Shown: positions 1-7,285, counted from the first letter of the stretch. The stretch is 12,207 bases of DNA from Alphaproteobacteria bacterium (GCA_004356335.1 SMXP01000089.1:1-12207), one strand, 5' to 3'. Notes: generated by a model from the sequence alone, not told the origin. Program-made: numbers and translations.

Positions 1-223
1 TGAGCGCGGCAATGCGAGCTATATCCGCACCCTGTTCGCCGACCGGCGCGACACATCCCAACACCAGATCATCGACTAAGCCGGTGTCGAGGTCGTTGCG
101 GTCGCGAATGCCTTGAAGAACTTGTGTCGCCAATTGTAGGGGTGTGATGTGGTGAAGCGCGCCGGTTGCTTTGCCTTTGCCGCGCGGCGTGCGCACATGA
201 TCGTAAATATAGCAATCGGTCAT
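1..223 (-). CDS. Thiolase (acetyl-CoA C-acyltransferase), N-terminal part, runs off the window
   Basis: This is the first 74 codons of a thiolase-family enzyme; the gene continues past base 1. Thiolases cleave 3-ketoacyl-CoA with CoA in the last step of beta-oxidation, or condense two acetyl-CoA. The N-terminus reads MTDCYIYDHVRTPRGKGK, then a helix, then LVLGCVAPVGEQGADIAR. This is the usual N-terminal layout of FadA-type and acetyl-CoA acetyltransferases (D/R-TP-G-KG near the start, a V-x-G-x-V block near residue 60-65). The nucleophilic Cys, expected near residue 90, lies outside the window. The ATG at 223 is supported by AGGAG at 230-234, six bases upstream. It is last in the visible merR/acyl-CoA dehydrogenase operon and is separated from the gene before it by a ~100 bp repeat. 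The family call is fairly secure; whether it is degradative or biosynthetic cannot be decided here, though the operon favours degradation. Confidence 0.85.
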   Translation of the reverse strand, partial: MTDCYIYDHVRTPRGKGKATGALHHITPLQLATQVLQGIRDRNDLDTGLVDDLVLGCVAPVGEQGADIARIAAL

Positions 224-268
224 TCTTCTCTCCTTTCGAACAATTCGTTAATGCGCGTTGGCAAACCC

Positions 269-371
269 TAAAGCGCATTCAGGAAAAGTGGGCCCGGTTT
301 TCCGTCCGAATGCGCGACAAAACAAAAACGTAGAGCACGTTAGGGATTCCATCTTTTGTCAACGTGCTCTA
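269..371 (+). repeat. Palindromic intergenic repeat, copy 1 (modules A then B)
   Basis: The body is 271-369, flanked by TA at 269-270 and 370-371. Module A is an imperfect palindrome with outer arms GCGCATTC (273-280) and GAATGCGC (308-315) and inner GGAAAA/TTTTCC arms. Module B has perfect 10-base arms AGAGCACGTT (332-341) and AACGTGCTCT (361-370) around a 19-base loop. The unit recurs almost intact, inverted, at 10509-10612 and in part at 7181-7285. It resembles RIME-like palindromic repeats of rhizobia and relatives; that name is from memory. It lies between two genes of one operon, so it should be transcribed, and its right edge supplies the TAG stop of the acyl-CoA dehydrogenase gene. 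Confidence 0.9.
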
Positions 372-1526
372 AAGCGACCGGGCAATCAAAACCTTCATGA
401 TTTCATTGGTGCCGGCATAGATTCGCTGGACACGGGAATCCCGATACATTTGGGCGATGGGATATTCGTTCATATAGCCATAACCGCCGTGAAGCTGCAG
501 ACATTCGTCAACAATCTTGCACTGCAAATCCGTCACCCAATATTTTGCCATCGACGCCGTAACCGCATCCAGTTTATTGTCAAGATGTAATTGAACGCAG
601 TGATTGCAGAACACTTTGGCGATGGTGGCCTCGGTTTTACATTCGGCAAGCTTGAATTGGGTGTTTTGAAATTCAATTATTTTTTTTCCGAATGCTTGCC
701 GTTGTTTGACATAGTCGAGTGTCACTTCAAGCGCATGTTCGATCACCGCCATGCCTTGCAAGGCCACGTTCAAACGCTCTTGCGGTAACTCGTCCATCAA
801 CTGATAGAAACCCTGCCCTTCTTCGGTACCAAGCAAACTGGTTGTCGGCACGCGAACCTCGTCAAAGAAAAGCTCCGACGTGTCATTAGCGTGCTGACCG
901 ATCTTGTCGAGTATTCGACCGCGGCGGAAACCGTCCAGACCATCGGTTTCCACCACCATGAGCGAAAATCCCTTGGCCCTTTCGTTCGGATTCGTTTTAG
1001 CCACGACGATAATGAGATTGGCCGTACCGCCATTGGTAATGAAGGTTTTTTGACCATTGATCACATAGTGATTGCCGTCGAGTTTGGCCGTGGTCTTGAT
1101 GCCCTGAAGATCCGAGCCCGCCGCCGGCTCGGTCATGGCAATAGCACCGACCAGTTCGCCGGACGCAAGTCGCGGCAACCAATTCTTCTTTTGCTCCTCG
1201 GTTCCGAATCGGGTGATATAGGGGGTCACGATTGCATTATGCAACGACGCCCCCCATCCATGGACACCCAAACGGCCGAGCCGATCGATCAGCACCGCCT
1301 CATGGGCGTACGACCCGCCACCACCGCCATATTCTTCGGGCGCACTGGGTAACAGGAAGCCCATTTCACCGGCTTTGTTCCATATCTGCCGATCGACGCA
1401 CTTTTCCTTTTCCCAACGTTCCACGTGTGGCAAACATTCGCGTTCGAGAAATTTGGTCAACGAGTCACTAAAAATTTCCAAGTCTTCCGTCATATAAGAA
1501 GGCTTTTCCACCTGAAGTACGTCCAT
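369..1526 (-). CDS. Acyl-CoA dehydrogenase, long-chain (ACADL)-like
   Basis: This is a flavoenzyme of the acyl-CoA dehydrogenase family that oxidises acyl-CoA to trans-2-enoyl-CoA and passes electrons to electron-transfer flavoprotein. The 385-residue length is normal. Signature 1 is AMTEPAAGSDLQG (residues 130-142). Signature 2 starts QLHGGYGYMNEYP (344-356). The segment MDELPQERL (244-252) and the C-terminus AGTNEIMKVLIAR match the mitochondrial long-chain enzyme closely. The usual catalytic Glu position near the C-terminus is Ala371, and E250 in PQERL sits where long-chain and isovaleryl enzymes carry their base. So the enzyme should be active with the alternative base. The ATG at 1526 has AGGAG at 1536-1540. 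It follows the larger dehydrogenase by 41 bases and precedes the thiolase. Its stop codon TAG (371-369) is formed at the edge of repeat copy 1. Substrate chain length is inferred only from similarity. Confidence 0.93.
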   Translation of the reverse strand: MDVLQVEKPSYMTEDLEIFSDSLTKFLERECLPHVERWEKEKCVDRQIWNKAGEMGFLLPSAPEEYGGGGGSYAHEAVLIDRLGRLGVHGWGASLHNAIVTPYITRFGTEEQKKNWLPRLASGELVGAIAMTEPAAGSDLQGIKTTAKLDGNHYVINGQKTFITNGGTANLIIVVAKTNPNERAKGFSLMVVETDGLDGFRRGRILDKIGQHANDTSELFFDEVRVPTTSLLGTEEGQGFYQLMDELPQERLNVALQGMAVIEHALEVTLDYVKQRQAFGKKIIEFQNTQFKLAECKTEATIAKVFCNHCVQLHLDNKLDAVTASMAKYWVTDLQCKIVDECLQLHGGYGYMNEYPIAQMYRDSRVQRIYAGTNEIMKVLIARSL

Positions 1527-1567
1527 GCGACATTTCTCCTAAAAAACCGAGCAGAATGAGTGGGTAG

Positions 1568-3349
1568 TCAAAAGGCTTCAGCGTCGAGCGCCATCATTGA
1601 ATCAGCGCCCGCTTTAAGCTTGGCCAAATGACTTGCCGCATCGGGAAAAACGCGCTCGACAAAATAGCGAGCCGTTTTAAGTTTATTGGAATAGAACGGA
1701 TCGTCTCCGCCCGCCTTATCCTGGGCTGCCTTCGCCATGAGCGCCCACATATAAGCAAGACTCACCAGTCCAAAAAGATGAAGAAAATCCGTCGACGCCG
1801 CGCCGGCATCATCGGGGTTCTTTAAGCCGTGCTCCATCAGCCAGCCCATGGCGTCTTCAAGATAGCCTTTGCCCAGCGTCACGGCGCCGACAAATACCGC
1901 CAATTCTCGGTCACCCTCATGTTGTTTGACGAAGTCACCCAACTCTTCCAGAAACGCAAGAATGGCGCGGCCTGAATCGGAAGCGAGCTTGCGGCCCACA
2001 AGATCGAGCGCTTGAATACCATTCGCCCCCTCATAGATCATGGTGATGCGGGCATCGCGGACAAATTGCTCCATACCCGATTCACGAATATAACCGTGGC
2101 CGCCCAACACCTGCTGCGCATTGACCGCATGGGCAAACCCTTTATCCGTAAAGTAGGCTTTGATGAGTGGGGTCAAGAGATCCATATAATCGTCGGACTT
2201 AATTTTTTCACTTTCATCGGGAGACTTGAGCGCGATGTCGCCATGGAGCGCCGTCCAGTAAAGCAACGCGCGCGCCCCTTCATTAAAAGCGCGCTGATCC
2301 ATCAACATGCGGCGTATGTCCGGATGCACGATAATCGGATCGGCGGGTTTGTCGGGGAATTTCGTCCCGCTGATCGACCGCCCCTGTAGCCGCTCGTTGG
2401 CATAGGCCGCCGCGTTTTGATAGCTCACCTCCGATTGAGACAACCCCTGCAATCCCACACCCAGACGAGCTTTATTCATCATGGTGAACATGGCACGCAT
2501 GCCTTTGTGCTCGGCACCGAGCAAATATCCGGTGGCCTGGTCATAATTGAGAACGCAGGTGGAATTGCCGTGAATCCCCATCTTTTCTTCAAGGCTGCCG
2601 CAAGAAACGCCGTTGCGCGGAGCCAAACTGCCGTCGTCATTGATCAGAAATTTGGGCACGATGAACAGGGAAATGCCTTTGACTCCGTCGGGCCCGCCCG
2701 GAATCCTCGCCAAAACCAAATGGATGATGTTTTCGGTCAGATCGTGTTCGCCCGCGGAGACAAAGATCTTGGTACCGGAGATCTTGTAGGAACCGTCATC
2801 CTGGGGTTCGGCTTTGGTGCGCATGAGACCGAGATCCGTACCGCAATGGGGCTCGGTCAAATTCATGGTGCCGGACCATTGACCGGAAATCATTTTGGAC
2901 AAATAGGTCTGTTTTTGCGCGTCACTGCCGTGTATCAAAATGGCCGAATAGGCCGTGCCGGTGAGACCCGGATACATTCCGAAGGCCATATTGGCCGAGG
3001 CGACCATTTCATTGACCACAACCCCCACCACATTGGGCAATCCTTGTCCGCCATATTCCGGTTCGGCGGTTAATCCGCTCCAGCCCCCTTGCACGAAAGT
3101 GTCATAGGCTCCCTTGAATCCGGTGGGCGTTTTGACCTCGCCGTCGATCAAATGACAGCCTTCTTTATCTCCCACTTGATTGAGCGGCTGAAGCACTTCC
3201 TGGGCAATTTTGGCGCCTTCCTCCAAGATCGCCGAAATCAAGTCCGGCGTGGCGTCGGCAAAGCCCGGCAAATTGGCATATTTGTCAATCTGCAGAACAT
3301 CGTTCAGCAAGAATGACATGTCGCGAAGGGGGGCATTATAGATGGCCAT
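1568..3349 (-). CDS. Acyl-CoA dehydrogenase with extended N- and C-terminal domains (FadE/DmdC-like)
   Basis: This 593-residue protein belongs to the large bacterial acyl-CoA dehydrogenase group that has an extra N-terminal segment (about 1-35) and a C-terminal helical domain (about 460-593) besides the core fold. Visible core motifs are LTEPHCGTDLG (164-174), GISLFIVPKF (225-234) and QVLGGHGYIRESG (413-425). The catalytic base is E440 in IYEGANGIQ, the classical C-terminal position. Members include ordinary fatty acyl-CoA dehydrogenases and DmdC, the methylmercaptopropionyl-CoA dehydrogenase of DMSP breakdown. Sequence alone does not separate them, and nothing else here points to DMSP use. 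The ATG at 3349 overlaps the merR stop (TAATG), so translation is probably coupled and the gene belongs to the merR-led operon. The stop is TGA. Confidence 0.93.
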   Translation of the reverse strand: MAIYNAPLRDMSFLLNDVLQIDKYANLPGFADATPDLISAILEEGAKIAQEVLQPLNQVGDKEGCHLIDGEVKTPTGFKGAYDTFVQGGWSGLTAEPEYGGQGLPNVVGVVVNEMVASANMAFGMYPGLTGTAYSAILIHGSDAQKQTYLSKMISGQWSGTMNLTEPHCGTDLGLMRTKAEPQDDGSYKISGTKIFVSAGEHDLTENIIHLVLARIPGGPDGVKGISLFIVPKFLINDDGSLAPRNGVSCGSLEEKMGIHGNSTCVLNYDQATGYLLGAEHKGMRAMFTMMNKARLGVGLQGLSQSEVSYQNAAAYANERLQGRSISGTKFPDKPADPIIVHPDIRRMLMDQRAFNEGARALLYWTALHGDIALKSPDESEKIKSDDYMDLLTPLIKAYFTDKGFAHAVNAQQVLGGHGYIRESGMEQFVRDARITMIYEGANGIQALDLVGRKLASDSGRAILAFLEELGDFVKQHEGDRELAVFVGAVTLGKGYLEDAMGWLMEHGLKNPDDAGAASTDFLHLFGLVSLAYMWALMAKAAQDKAGGDDPFYSNKLKTARYFVERVFPDAASHLAKLKAGADSMMALDAEAF

Positions 3350-3810
3350 TAACTTGTCACCGTGCTTCTGAGGGGGCCGGCAAATCCGGCAACGGACGGG
3401 GCAAAGTCGGCACCACGTTCTTGATGCTTTATTTTTTCGGCCAATGTTCGTTCCATCAAACCACAGATGCCTTCCAATTCTTTCATAGTCGCGTCGATGT
3501 CGCGGCGCTGCTGCTCGAGAGATTTGATACGTTTGCGGAATTTCTCGATCGATACGTTCAATTGTGCGACCCGTCCGTCGGGCAGATCATAAAGTTCGAT
3601 CATCTCGCGAATTTCATCGAGCGAAAAACCGAGACGCTTGCCCCTCAAGACCAAGGAAAGTCGCGCTCGGTCGCGGGTGGAATAAATGCGGTTTTGGCCT
3701 TGCCGGCTTGGCGCCAGCAGCCCTTTGTCCTCGTAAAAACGCAAAGCGCGGGCCGTAATGCTGAATTCTGCGGCCAGTTCTGAAATTCGATAGGTTGGCT
3801 CCGCCACCAT
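3349..3810 (-). CDS. MerR-family transcriptional regulator (LiuR-like)
   Basis: This is a 153-residue DNA-binding regulator. Residues 7-32 (YRISELAAEFSITARALRFYEDKGLL) are the MerR winged helix-turn-helix with the characteristic R-FYE-KGLL motif. GKRLGFSLDEIREMI (57-71) is the second helical pair, and 82-118 is a coiled-coil dimerisation helix. There is a single Cys (116) and no C-terminal metal-binding cysteine cluster, so a metal sensor is unlikely. MerR proteins beside acyl-CoA dehydrogenase/thiolase genes, such as LiuR, usually respond to acyl-CoA or catabolic intermediates; assigning this one to that role is inference. It is the first gene of the operon. No clear Shine-Dalgarno precedes the ATG at 3810, but the MerR domain begins right after it, so the start is probably correct. 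The gene ends in TAA overlapping the next ATG. Confidence 0.92.
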   Translation of the reverse strand: MVAEPTYRISELAAEFSITARALRFYEDKGLLAPSRQGQNRIYSTRDRARLSLVLRGKRLGFSLDEIREMIELYDLPDGRVAQLNVSIEKFRKRIKSLEQQRRDIDATMKELEGICGLMERTLAEKIKHQERGADFAPSVAGFAGPLRSTVTS

Positions 3811-3846
3811 TTGGCATCATTTTTTGTGGAATGGGGATAGGACCCG

Positions 3847-3875
3847 AATATAGTTTACGCTTACGTAAACGTCAA
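3847..3875 (-). promoter_or_regulatory. Promoter of the merR/acyl-CoA dehydrogenase operon
   Basis: Read on the minus strand, TTGACG (3875-3870) and TATATT (3852-3847) are separated by exactly 17 bases, which is a good sigma70-type promoter. Transcription would start near 3840, giving a leader of about 30 bases before merR. The 17-base spacer is entirely occupied by the inverted repeat listed separately. Metal-responsive MerR promoters have 19-20 base spacers needing activation. The normal 17 here fits simple repression better, which is inference. Confidence 0.7.
3853..3870. promoter_or_regulatory. 18 bp perfect inverted repeat, probable MerR operator
   Basis: GTTTACG (3853-3859), a 4-base spacer CTTA, and CGTAAAC (3864-3870) form a perfect 7+7 inverted repeat. 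A second near-perfect 16-base palindrome centred on TTACGTAA overlaps it at 3857-3872 with one mismatched pair. The site fills the -35/-10 spacer of the promoter driving the adjacent merR gene, the normal place for a MerR-family operator. The TTTACG/CGTAAA half-sites resemble what I remember of LiuR boxes, from memory only. Confidence 0.75.
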
Positions 3876-4101
3876 GTTCGGTAATTCGCTTGAGTTTTCA
3901 AGGTGTTGGGGCACGGGGGCGAACGTACACCCGCATATGGGGCCATTGCGGGGACAATGACGCAGCCAAAGAGACCCACACGGGGCGGTGAACCGGACAC
4001 CCGTTATGTCCAAAAACCATAAGGATTGGTAACATTGATGGCATAAGCTGTGTGACGGTCGATCGTTTCGCGTGCGTAACGTTTAAGAGTTGTGCCCCAT
4101 C

Positions 4102-4749
4102 ATGTTGTCGCATTCCTTGCCTCGCCATTTTGTTCGATTGTTCGCCATAGCCGCCGCATTGACCAGCCTGACCGGCTGTGCCAATACGCCCACCACCACA
4201 TCGCAGGCCAATGGGTCGTGCGCACCGGACACGGCATCTTCCCCATTGCGCACGTCGGCGTCCGATCTGACCATCTCGCGTCAAACCGAAGCAGCGCTGG
4301 CCAACCGCATCATCGAACTAACCAACCAACAACGGCGTAACGCCGGATTACGTCCCTATCGCCTAAATTGCGCGGAGCTTTTGCAGAGTGTCGCCATCGG
4401 CCACAGTGCCAGCATGGCGCGGCACAATATGTTTGGTCATGTCGACAGATACGGACGCAAGCCGCTGGATCGCGTGGTGGCGGCGGATCCCACTTTCACC
4501 GGCCTTGTGGCTGAAAATGTCGCGCTCATCGGTTTTGAATATCGCGGCTCATTTTTGACCCGCCGGCGCAATGCTCTGGCCGGCGTAAGAGTAGAAAAAC
4601 TGGCCCACGATTTCGTCGGCAATTGGATGAAGAGCCCCGGCCATAAGAAAAACATTCTGCGTCCCGATGTAACGCAGATCGGGGTTGGAGTCGCCATAGA
4701 CGCCAACACAATTTACGTTACTCAGCTTTTCGCGCGACCCTCCCGCTAA
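4102..4749 (+). CDS. CAP-domain (SCP/PR-1-like) lipoprotein
   Basis: This is a 215-residue secreted protein. Residues 1-26 form a lipoprotein signal: basic residues, a hydrophobic stretch, then the lipobox LTGC with Cys26 as the likely acylated residue, so it should be anchored in the cell envelope facing the periplasm. Residues ~64-213 form a bacterial CAP domain: a leading helix with LTNQQRRNAGLRPY, HSASMARHNMFGH (101-113), AEN (137-139), and a block from WMKSPGHKKNIL (175-186) to IGVGVAID (193-200). H113, E138 and H181 are the expected cavity residues. Function is not established for most bacterial CAP proteins. I chose the ATG at 4102 over the in-frame TTG at 4090, which has no room for a ribosome site; AAGAG at 4085-4089 is the only weak candidate. 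The gene is divergent from merR and apparently single, ending in TAA. Confidence 0.88.
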   Translation: MLSHSLPRHFVRLFAIAAALTSLTGCANTPTTTSQANGSCAPDTASSPLRTSASDLTISRQTEAALANRIIELTNQQRRNAGLRPYRLNCAELLQSVAIGHSASMARHNMFGHVDRYGRKPLDRVVAADPTFTGLVAENVALIGFEYRGSFLTRRRNALAGVRVEKLAHDFVGNWMKSPGHKKNILRPDVTQIGVGVAIDANTIYVTQLFARPSR

Positions 4750-4876
4750 AGCGCCGCATTCTTTTTGAGCGGAAAATATAACGGGCGGCGCCCGACGATC
4801 GAACAACAACCACCTGCCGTAACCCACCCACACTGCCCCTTCCGGGCAGATAAATCTTAATCGGCGTTAACCTTTC

Positions 4877-4904
4877 TTTACACAATATGTTTTGCCCTTA
4901 TAGT
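4877..4904 (+). promoter_or_regulatory. Candidate podJ promoter
   Basis: TTTACA (4877-4882) and TATAGT (4899-4904) are separated by 16 bases and lie 36 bases upstream of the podJ ATG at 4940. The predicted start of transcription, near 4911, falls on a GATTC site. A TTAA-N6-TTAAC sequence (4857-4871) just upstream resembles a CtrA box but has a 6-base rather than the canonical 7-base spacer, so I give it little weight. Confidence 0.5.
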
Positions 4905-4909
4905 TTCGC

Positions 4910-4937
4910 GATTCGCTAAAGAGGGGCCTTCCGATTC
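4910..4937. promoter_or_regulatory. Two GANTC (CcrM) methylation sites in the podJ leader
   Basis: GATTC occurs at 4910-4914 and 4933-4937, between the predicted -10 element and the start codon. GANTC is the target of the cell-cycle methylase CcrM, and in Caulobacter the regulator GcrA acts at promoters carrying methylated GANTC, podJ being one of its known targets. The sites are read directly; a regulatory role here is inference, since a 5-base motif occurs often by chance. Confidence 0.45.
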
Positions 4938-4939
4938 GC

Positions 4940-7183
4940 ATGAAACCTCGCGTTCCATGGAGTGTCAAAGGAGTCAATCCGGAAGCACGGGCGATTGCCA
5001 AAGCATCGGCGCATGAAGCAGGCGTCACATTAGGTCAATGGCTCAACACGATTATCACGGAGGCCGGCGACCCGAATGGGGTTGCCGACTCTCCTGACCG
5101 AACCGGCGTCCATAGGAACCCTGAAGCGCCCTGGCAAAGCTCGCCAGACAAGCCGGAAGACACCGCTCCGCCTTATGAGCCGCCATCATCGCCGGGCGTC
5201 AAGAAATTGGCTTCGTTGCAAGATGCGCTCGGCACTATTGCCCAAAAACTGGAGCGATCGGAGGAACGCAGCACACTCGTTCTGAATGATCTCGATCAGG
5301 CAATTACGGGTGTTGCCGAACGACTCCATGCGGTCGAGGAGGGCCGATCGTTACAGTCTGAGTTGCCGTCCGGCGAGGCAATTCTCGATGAGGCCTCGCG
5401 CAGGGAATTGAATGAGCGCATCGCGCTTTTGGAAGAACAGAGCCATTCCGCAACGTCAGCTAGAGACAGCAAGCAGATCGAGCAGGTTCTCACCAAAATC
5501 GTGAGCCAGGTCGAGGCGTCCGAAAAACGCGCCGTCGGTGGCATGAAAACGATTGAACAGGCCATCGCCCATATCGTTGTGCGACTTGACAACGCCGAAA
5601 ACCACAAGAAGCAAGCAGAAAAGAACGCGGAAAGAGTCCCCGGCAGCACCATTGATCCCTATGCCGGTGCGGAAAAATTGGTTGGTGACTTAAGAACGCA
5701 ATTGTCAAGGACCGAAAAAGAAATCGAGCATAAGATCGATGACATTCGCGAACGATTGTTCGATCTGTCGCGCTCGAAATCTCCACCACCAAATCGGGTC
5801 GAGGATGATCGCGACGACACCGCGCGCACCCAGAAGGCGACCCTAAACCAGTTCAATGATCGAATAACGGAACTTCACCAGCGGGTCGACCGGTTGGGCC
5901 AGAGCGACGGGATCGATCAACAAGAGACGGATCGCGCGCCGAAAGAGTCTGTGTCTGACGCCACACCCGTCGATGACGGCCATGAGGCGCCGAGCCCACG
6001 GGTTGAGCCTGTTCCCGTTCCGGAGATATCGGCCGGGCGCCGTGAGCCGGAAATCGATCGCGCGCGCCAAAGATTGGAAACCGTACTCCGGGGCAAATCG
6101 GCGCCGAGCACACACAAAAACGTCTCGGCGCAAAAAAGAGACATCGGATCCGATGACACCGAACAGCAAAGAGGCCTGTTCTACCGGCCCGCGCGTACAC
6201 TGCTGTGGACGATCATTGGTGTCGCTTTTTTGATCATGACTGCTGCCGCAGGCCTGGTGGTTTTCGAAGAGACCGCCGAGCGTGCCGGCTTGTCTCGGCC
6301 CAAAACCATCACCCCTTTGATTGAGATGATCGAAGCCGGGCGCGATCGCTTGGACGTCTTGATGTCACGGGTGTTGCCGGATGCTCAAGACGATCCCGCC
6401 GGCGATGCCGAGTCCACCATTGGCACGCCAAATCCGGTTCGTTCTGGTTCCTCATCCAACGCTTCAGACCTGACGGACCATGTCGCCGCAGACGACACCG
6501 CAACGGCCCGCATCACTTTATTGGACGAGCAGCTGATCTGGACGGCAACGGAGCTAAATCTCGATCCGGAAGCGGGCGCCGCCTCAACCGGGCAAGATAT
6601 CGCACAGCTTGAAACAGCCGCCGCCAATGGCGACGCCCGCGCACAATATATTTTGGGCGGGCGCTATTTTCTGGGTGAAGGGAACGTCCCCGATTATGCC
6701 AGAGCCGAAGCGTTGATCAGACGGGCGGCGGAACAAGGCTTTGCCCCGTCTCAATATCGTCTTGGCACCATGCTCGAAGGCGGCCTCGGCCTGCCTCAAG
6801 ACTATGTGGAAGCGGGCGAATGGTACGAAGAAGCTGCGCGGGCCGGCGAGGTTAGGGCCATGCACAATCTTGGCGTTCTCTATTCGAGAGGATCGGGGGT
6901 CGATCGGGATATGGGCAAAGCGGCCGAATGGTTCAAAAAGGCCGCGGAAAGCGATCTCGTCGACTCACAATTCAATTTTGCCATCATGTTGCAGGATGGC
7001 GTTGGCGTCGCACCGGATCCCATTGAAGCCTATAAGTGGTTCGCCATCGCCGCGCGCAAGGGCGACAAAGAGGCTGAAATTCAACTGGGTAAGATTGCAA
7101 CGCAATTGAGTGTGAACGAGCTCGCTACGGCCCTCGAACGGGTCCGTGAATGGACACCACAAGTGCCAAATATCACGCCTTAG
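4940..7183 (+). CDS. podJ: PodJ-like polar localization protein (coiled coil, one TM, Sel1 repeats)
   Basis: This is a 747-residue bitopic membrane protein. The N-terminus PWSVKGVNPEARAIAKASA followed by GVTLGQWLN is the conserved opening of alphaproteobacterial PodJ proteins. Residues ~85-330 are charged and heptad-like (coiled coils with ERL/RIT repeats). Residues 331-415 are a low-complexity linker, and ~420-441 (from LLWTIIGVAFLIM) is the single membrane span. Residues 554-715 hold about four Sel1-type repeats of ~36 residues (QYILGGRYFLGEG, QYRLGTMLEGGLG, MHNLGVLYSRGSG, QFNFAIMLQDGVG). PodJ organises one cell pole and recruits polar factors, with the Sel1 part in the periplasm. Caulobacter PodJ is longer and ends in a peptidoglycan-binding domain that I do not see here. 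AGAGGGG (4919-4925) is a distant ribosome site, but the conserved N-terminus supports the ATG at 4940. The stop TAG is the first three bases at the edge of repeat copy 2. Confidence 0.85.
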   Translation: MKPRVPWSVKGVNPEARAIAKASAHEAGVTLGQWLNTIITEAGDPNGVADSPDRTGVHRNPEAPWQSSPDKPEDTAPPYEPPSSPGVKKLASLQDALGTIAQKLERSEERSTLVLNDLDQAITGVAERLHAVEEGRSLQSELPSGEAILDEASRRELNERIALLEEQSHSATSARDSKQIEQVLTKIVSQVEASEKRAVGGMKTIEQAIAHIVVRLDNAENHKKQAEKNAERVPGSTIDPYAGAEKLVGDLRTQLSRTEKEIEHKIDDIRERLFDLSRSKSPPPNRVEDDRDDTARTQKATLNQFNDRITELHQRVDRLGQSDGIDQQETDRAPKESVSDATPVDDGHEAPSPRVEPVPVPEISAGRREPEIDRARQRLETVLRGKSAPSTHKNVSAQKRDIGSDDTEQQRGLFYRPARTLLWTIIGVAFLIMTAAAGLVVFEETAERAGLSRPKTITPLIEMIEAGRDRLDVLMSRVLPDAQDDPAGDAESTIGTPNPVRSGSSSNASDLTDHVAADDTATARITLLDEQLIWTATELNLDPEAGAASTGQDIAQLETAAANGDARAQYILGGRYFLGEGNVPDYARAEALIRRAAEQGFAPSQYRLGTMLEGGLGLPQDYVEAGEWYEEAARAGEVRAMHNLGVLYSRGSGVDRDMGKAAEWFKKAAESDLVDSQFNFAIMLQDGVGVAPDPIEAYKWFAIAARKGDKEAEIQLGKIATQLSVNELATALERVREWTPQVPNITP

Positions 7184-7285
7184 AGCGCATTCAGGAAAAG
7201 TGGGCCCGGTTTTCCGTCCGAATGCGCGACCACTAAAGAATCTGGACCACGTTCTTCGATTCTATGATTTGTGAACGGGGGTCTA
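7181..7285 (+). repeat. Palindromic intergenic repeat, copy 2 (module A intact, B diverged)
   Basis: The body is 7183-7283 with TA at 7181-7182 and 7284-7285. Module A (arms GCGCATTC at 7185-7192 and GAATGCGC at 7220-7227) is essentially identical to copy 1. The B part is clearly related (CCACGTT, then GATTC, then TTTGTGAACG) but its palindrome has decayed. It begins inside the podJ stop codon: TA plus the first element base G gives TAG. It separates podJ from the tauE promoter. Confidence 0.88.

Noticed and set aside
258..590. Open frame containing the peptide AHSGKVGPVFRPNARQ, also seen at 10321-10674 on the minus strand
   Set aside because: The shared peptide is the translation of repeat module A, and the rest is the antisense of real genes or unconserved sequence. 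Proteins annotated with this string are artefacts of the repeat.
1568..3349. Naming the large acyl-CoA dehydrogenase dmdC
   Set aside because: The family contains both general fatty acyl-CoA dehydrogenases and DmdC, and no DMSP-pathway partner (dmdA, dmdB, dmdD) is in the window.
4782..4794. GC hairpin CGGGC-GGC-GCCCG after the CAP lipoprotein gene as a terminator
   Set aside because: The stem is only 5 bp and no T run follows on either side, so an intrinsic terminator is not supported.
4857..4871. CtrA box upstream of podJ
   Set aside because: The spacing between the TTAA half-sites is 6 rather than 7 bases and the downstream half is not a full TTAACCAT, so it is mentioned only as a resemblance.
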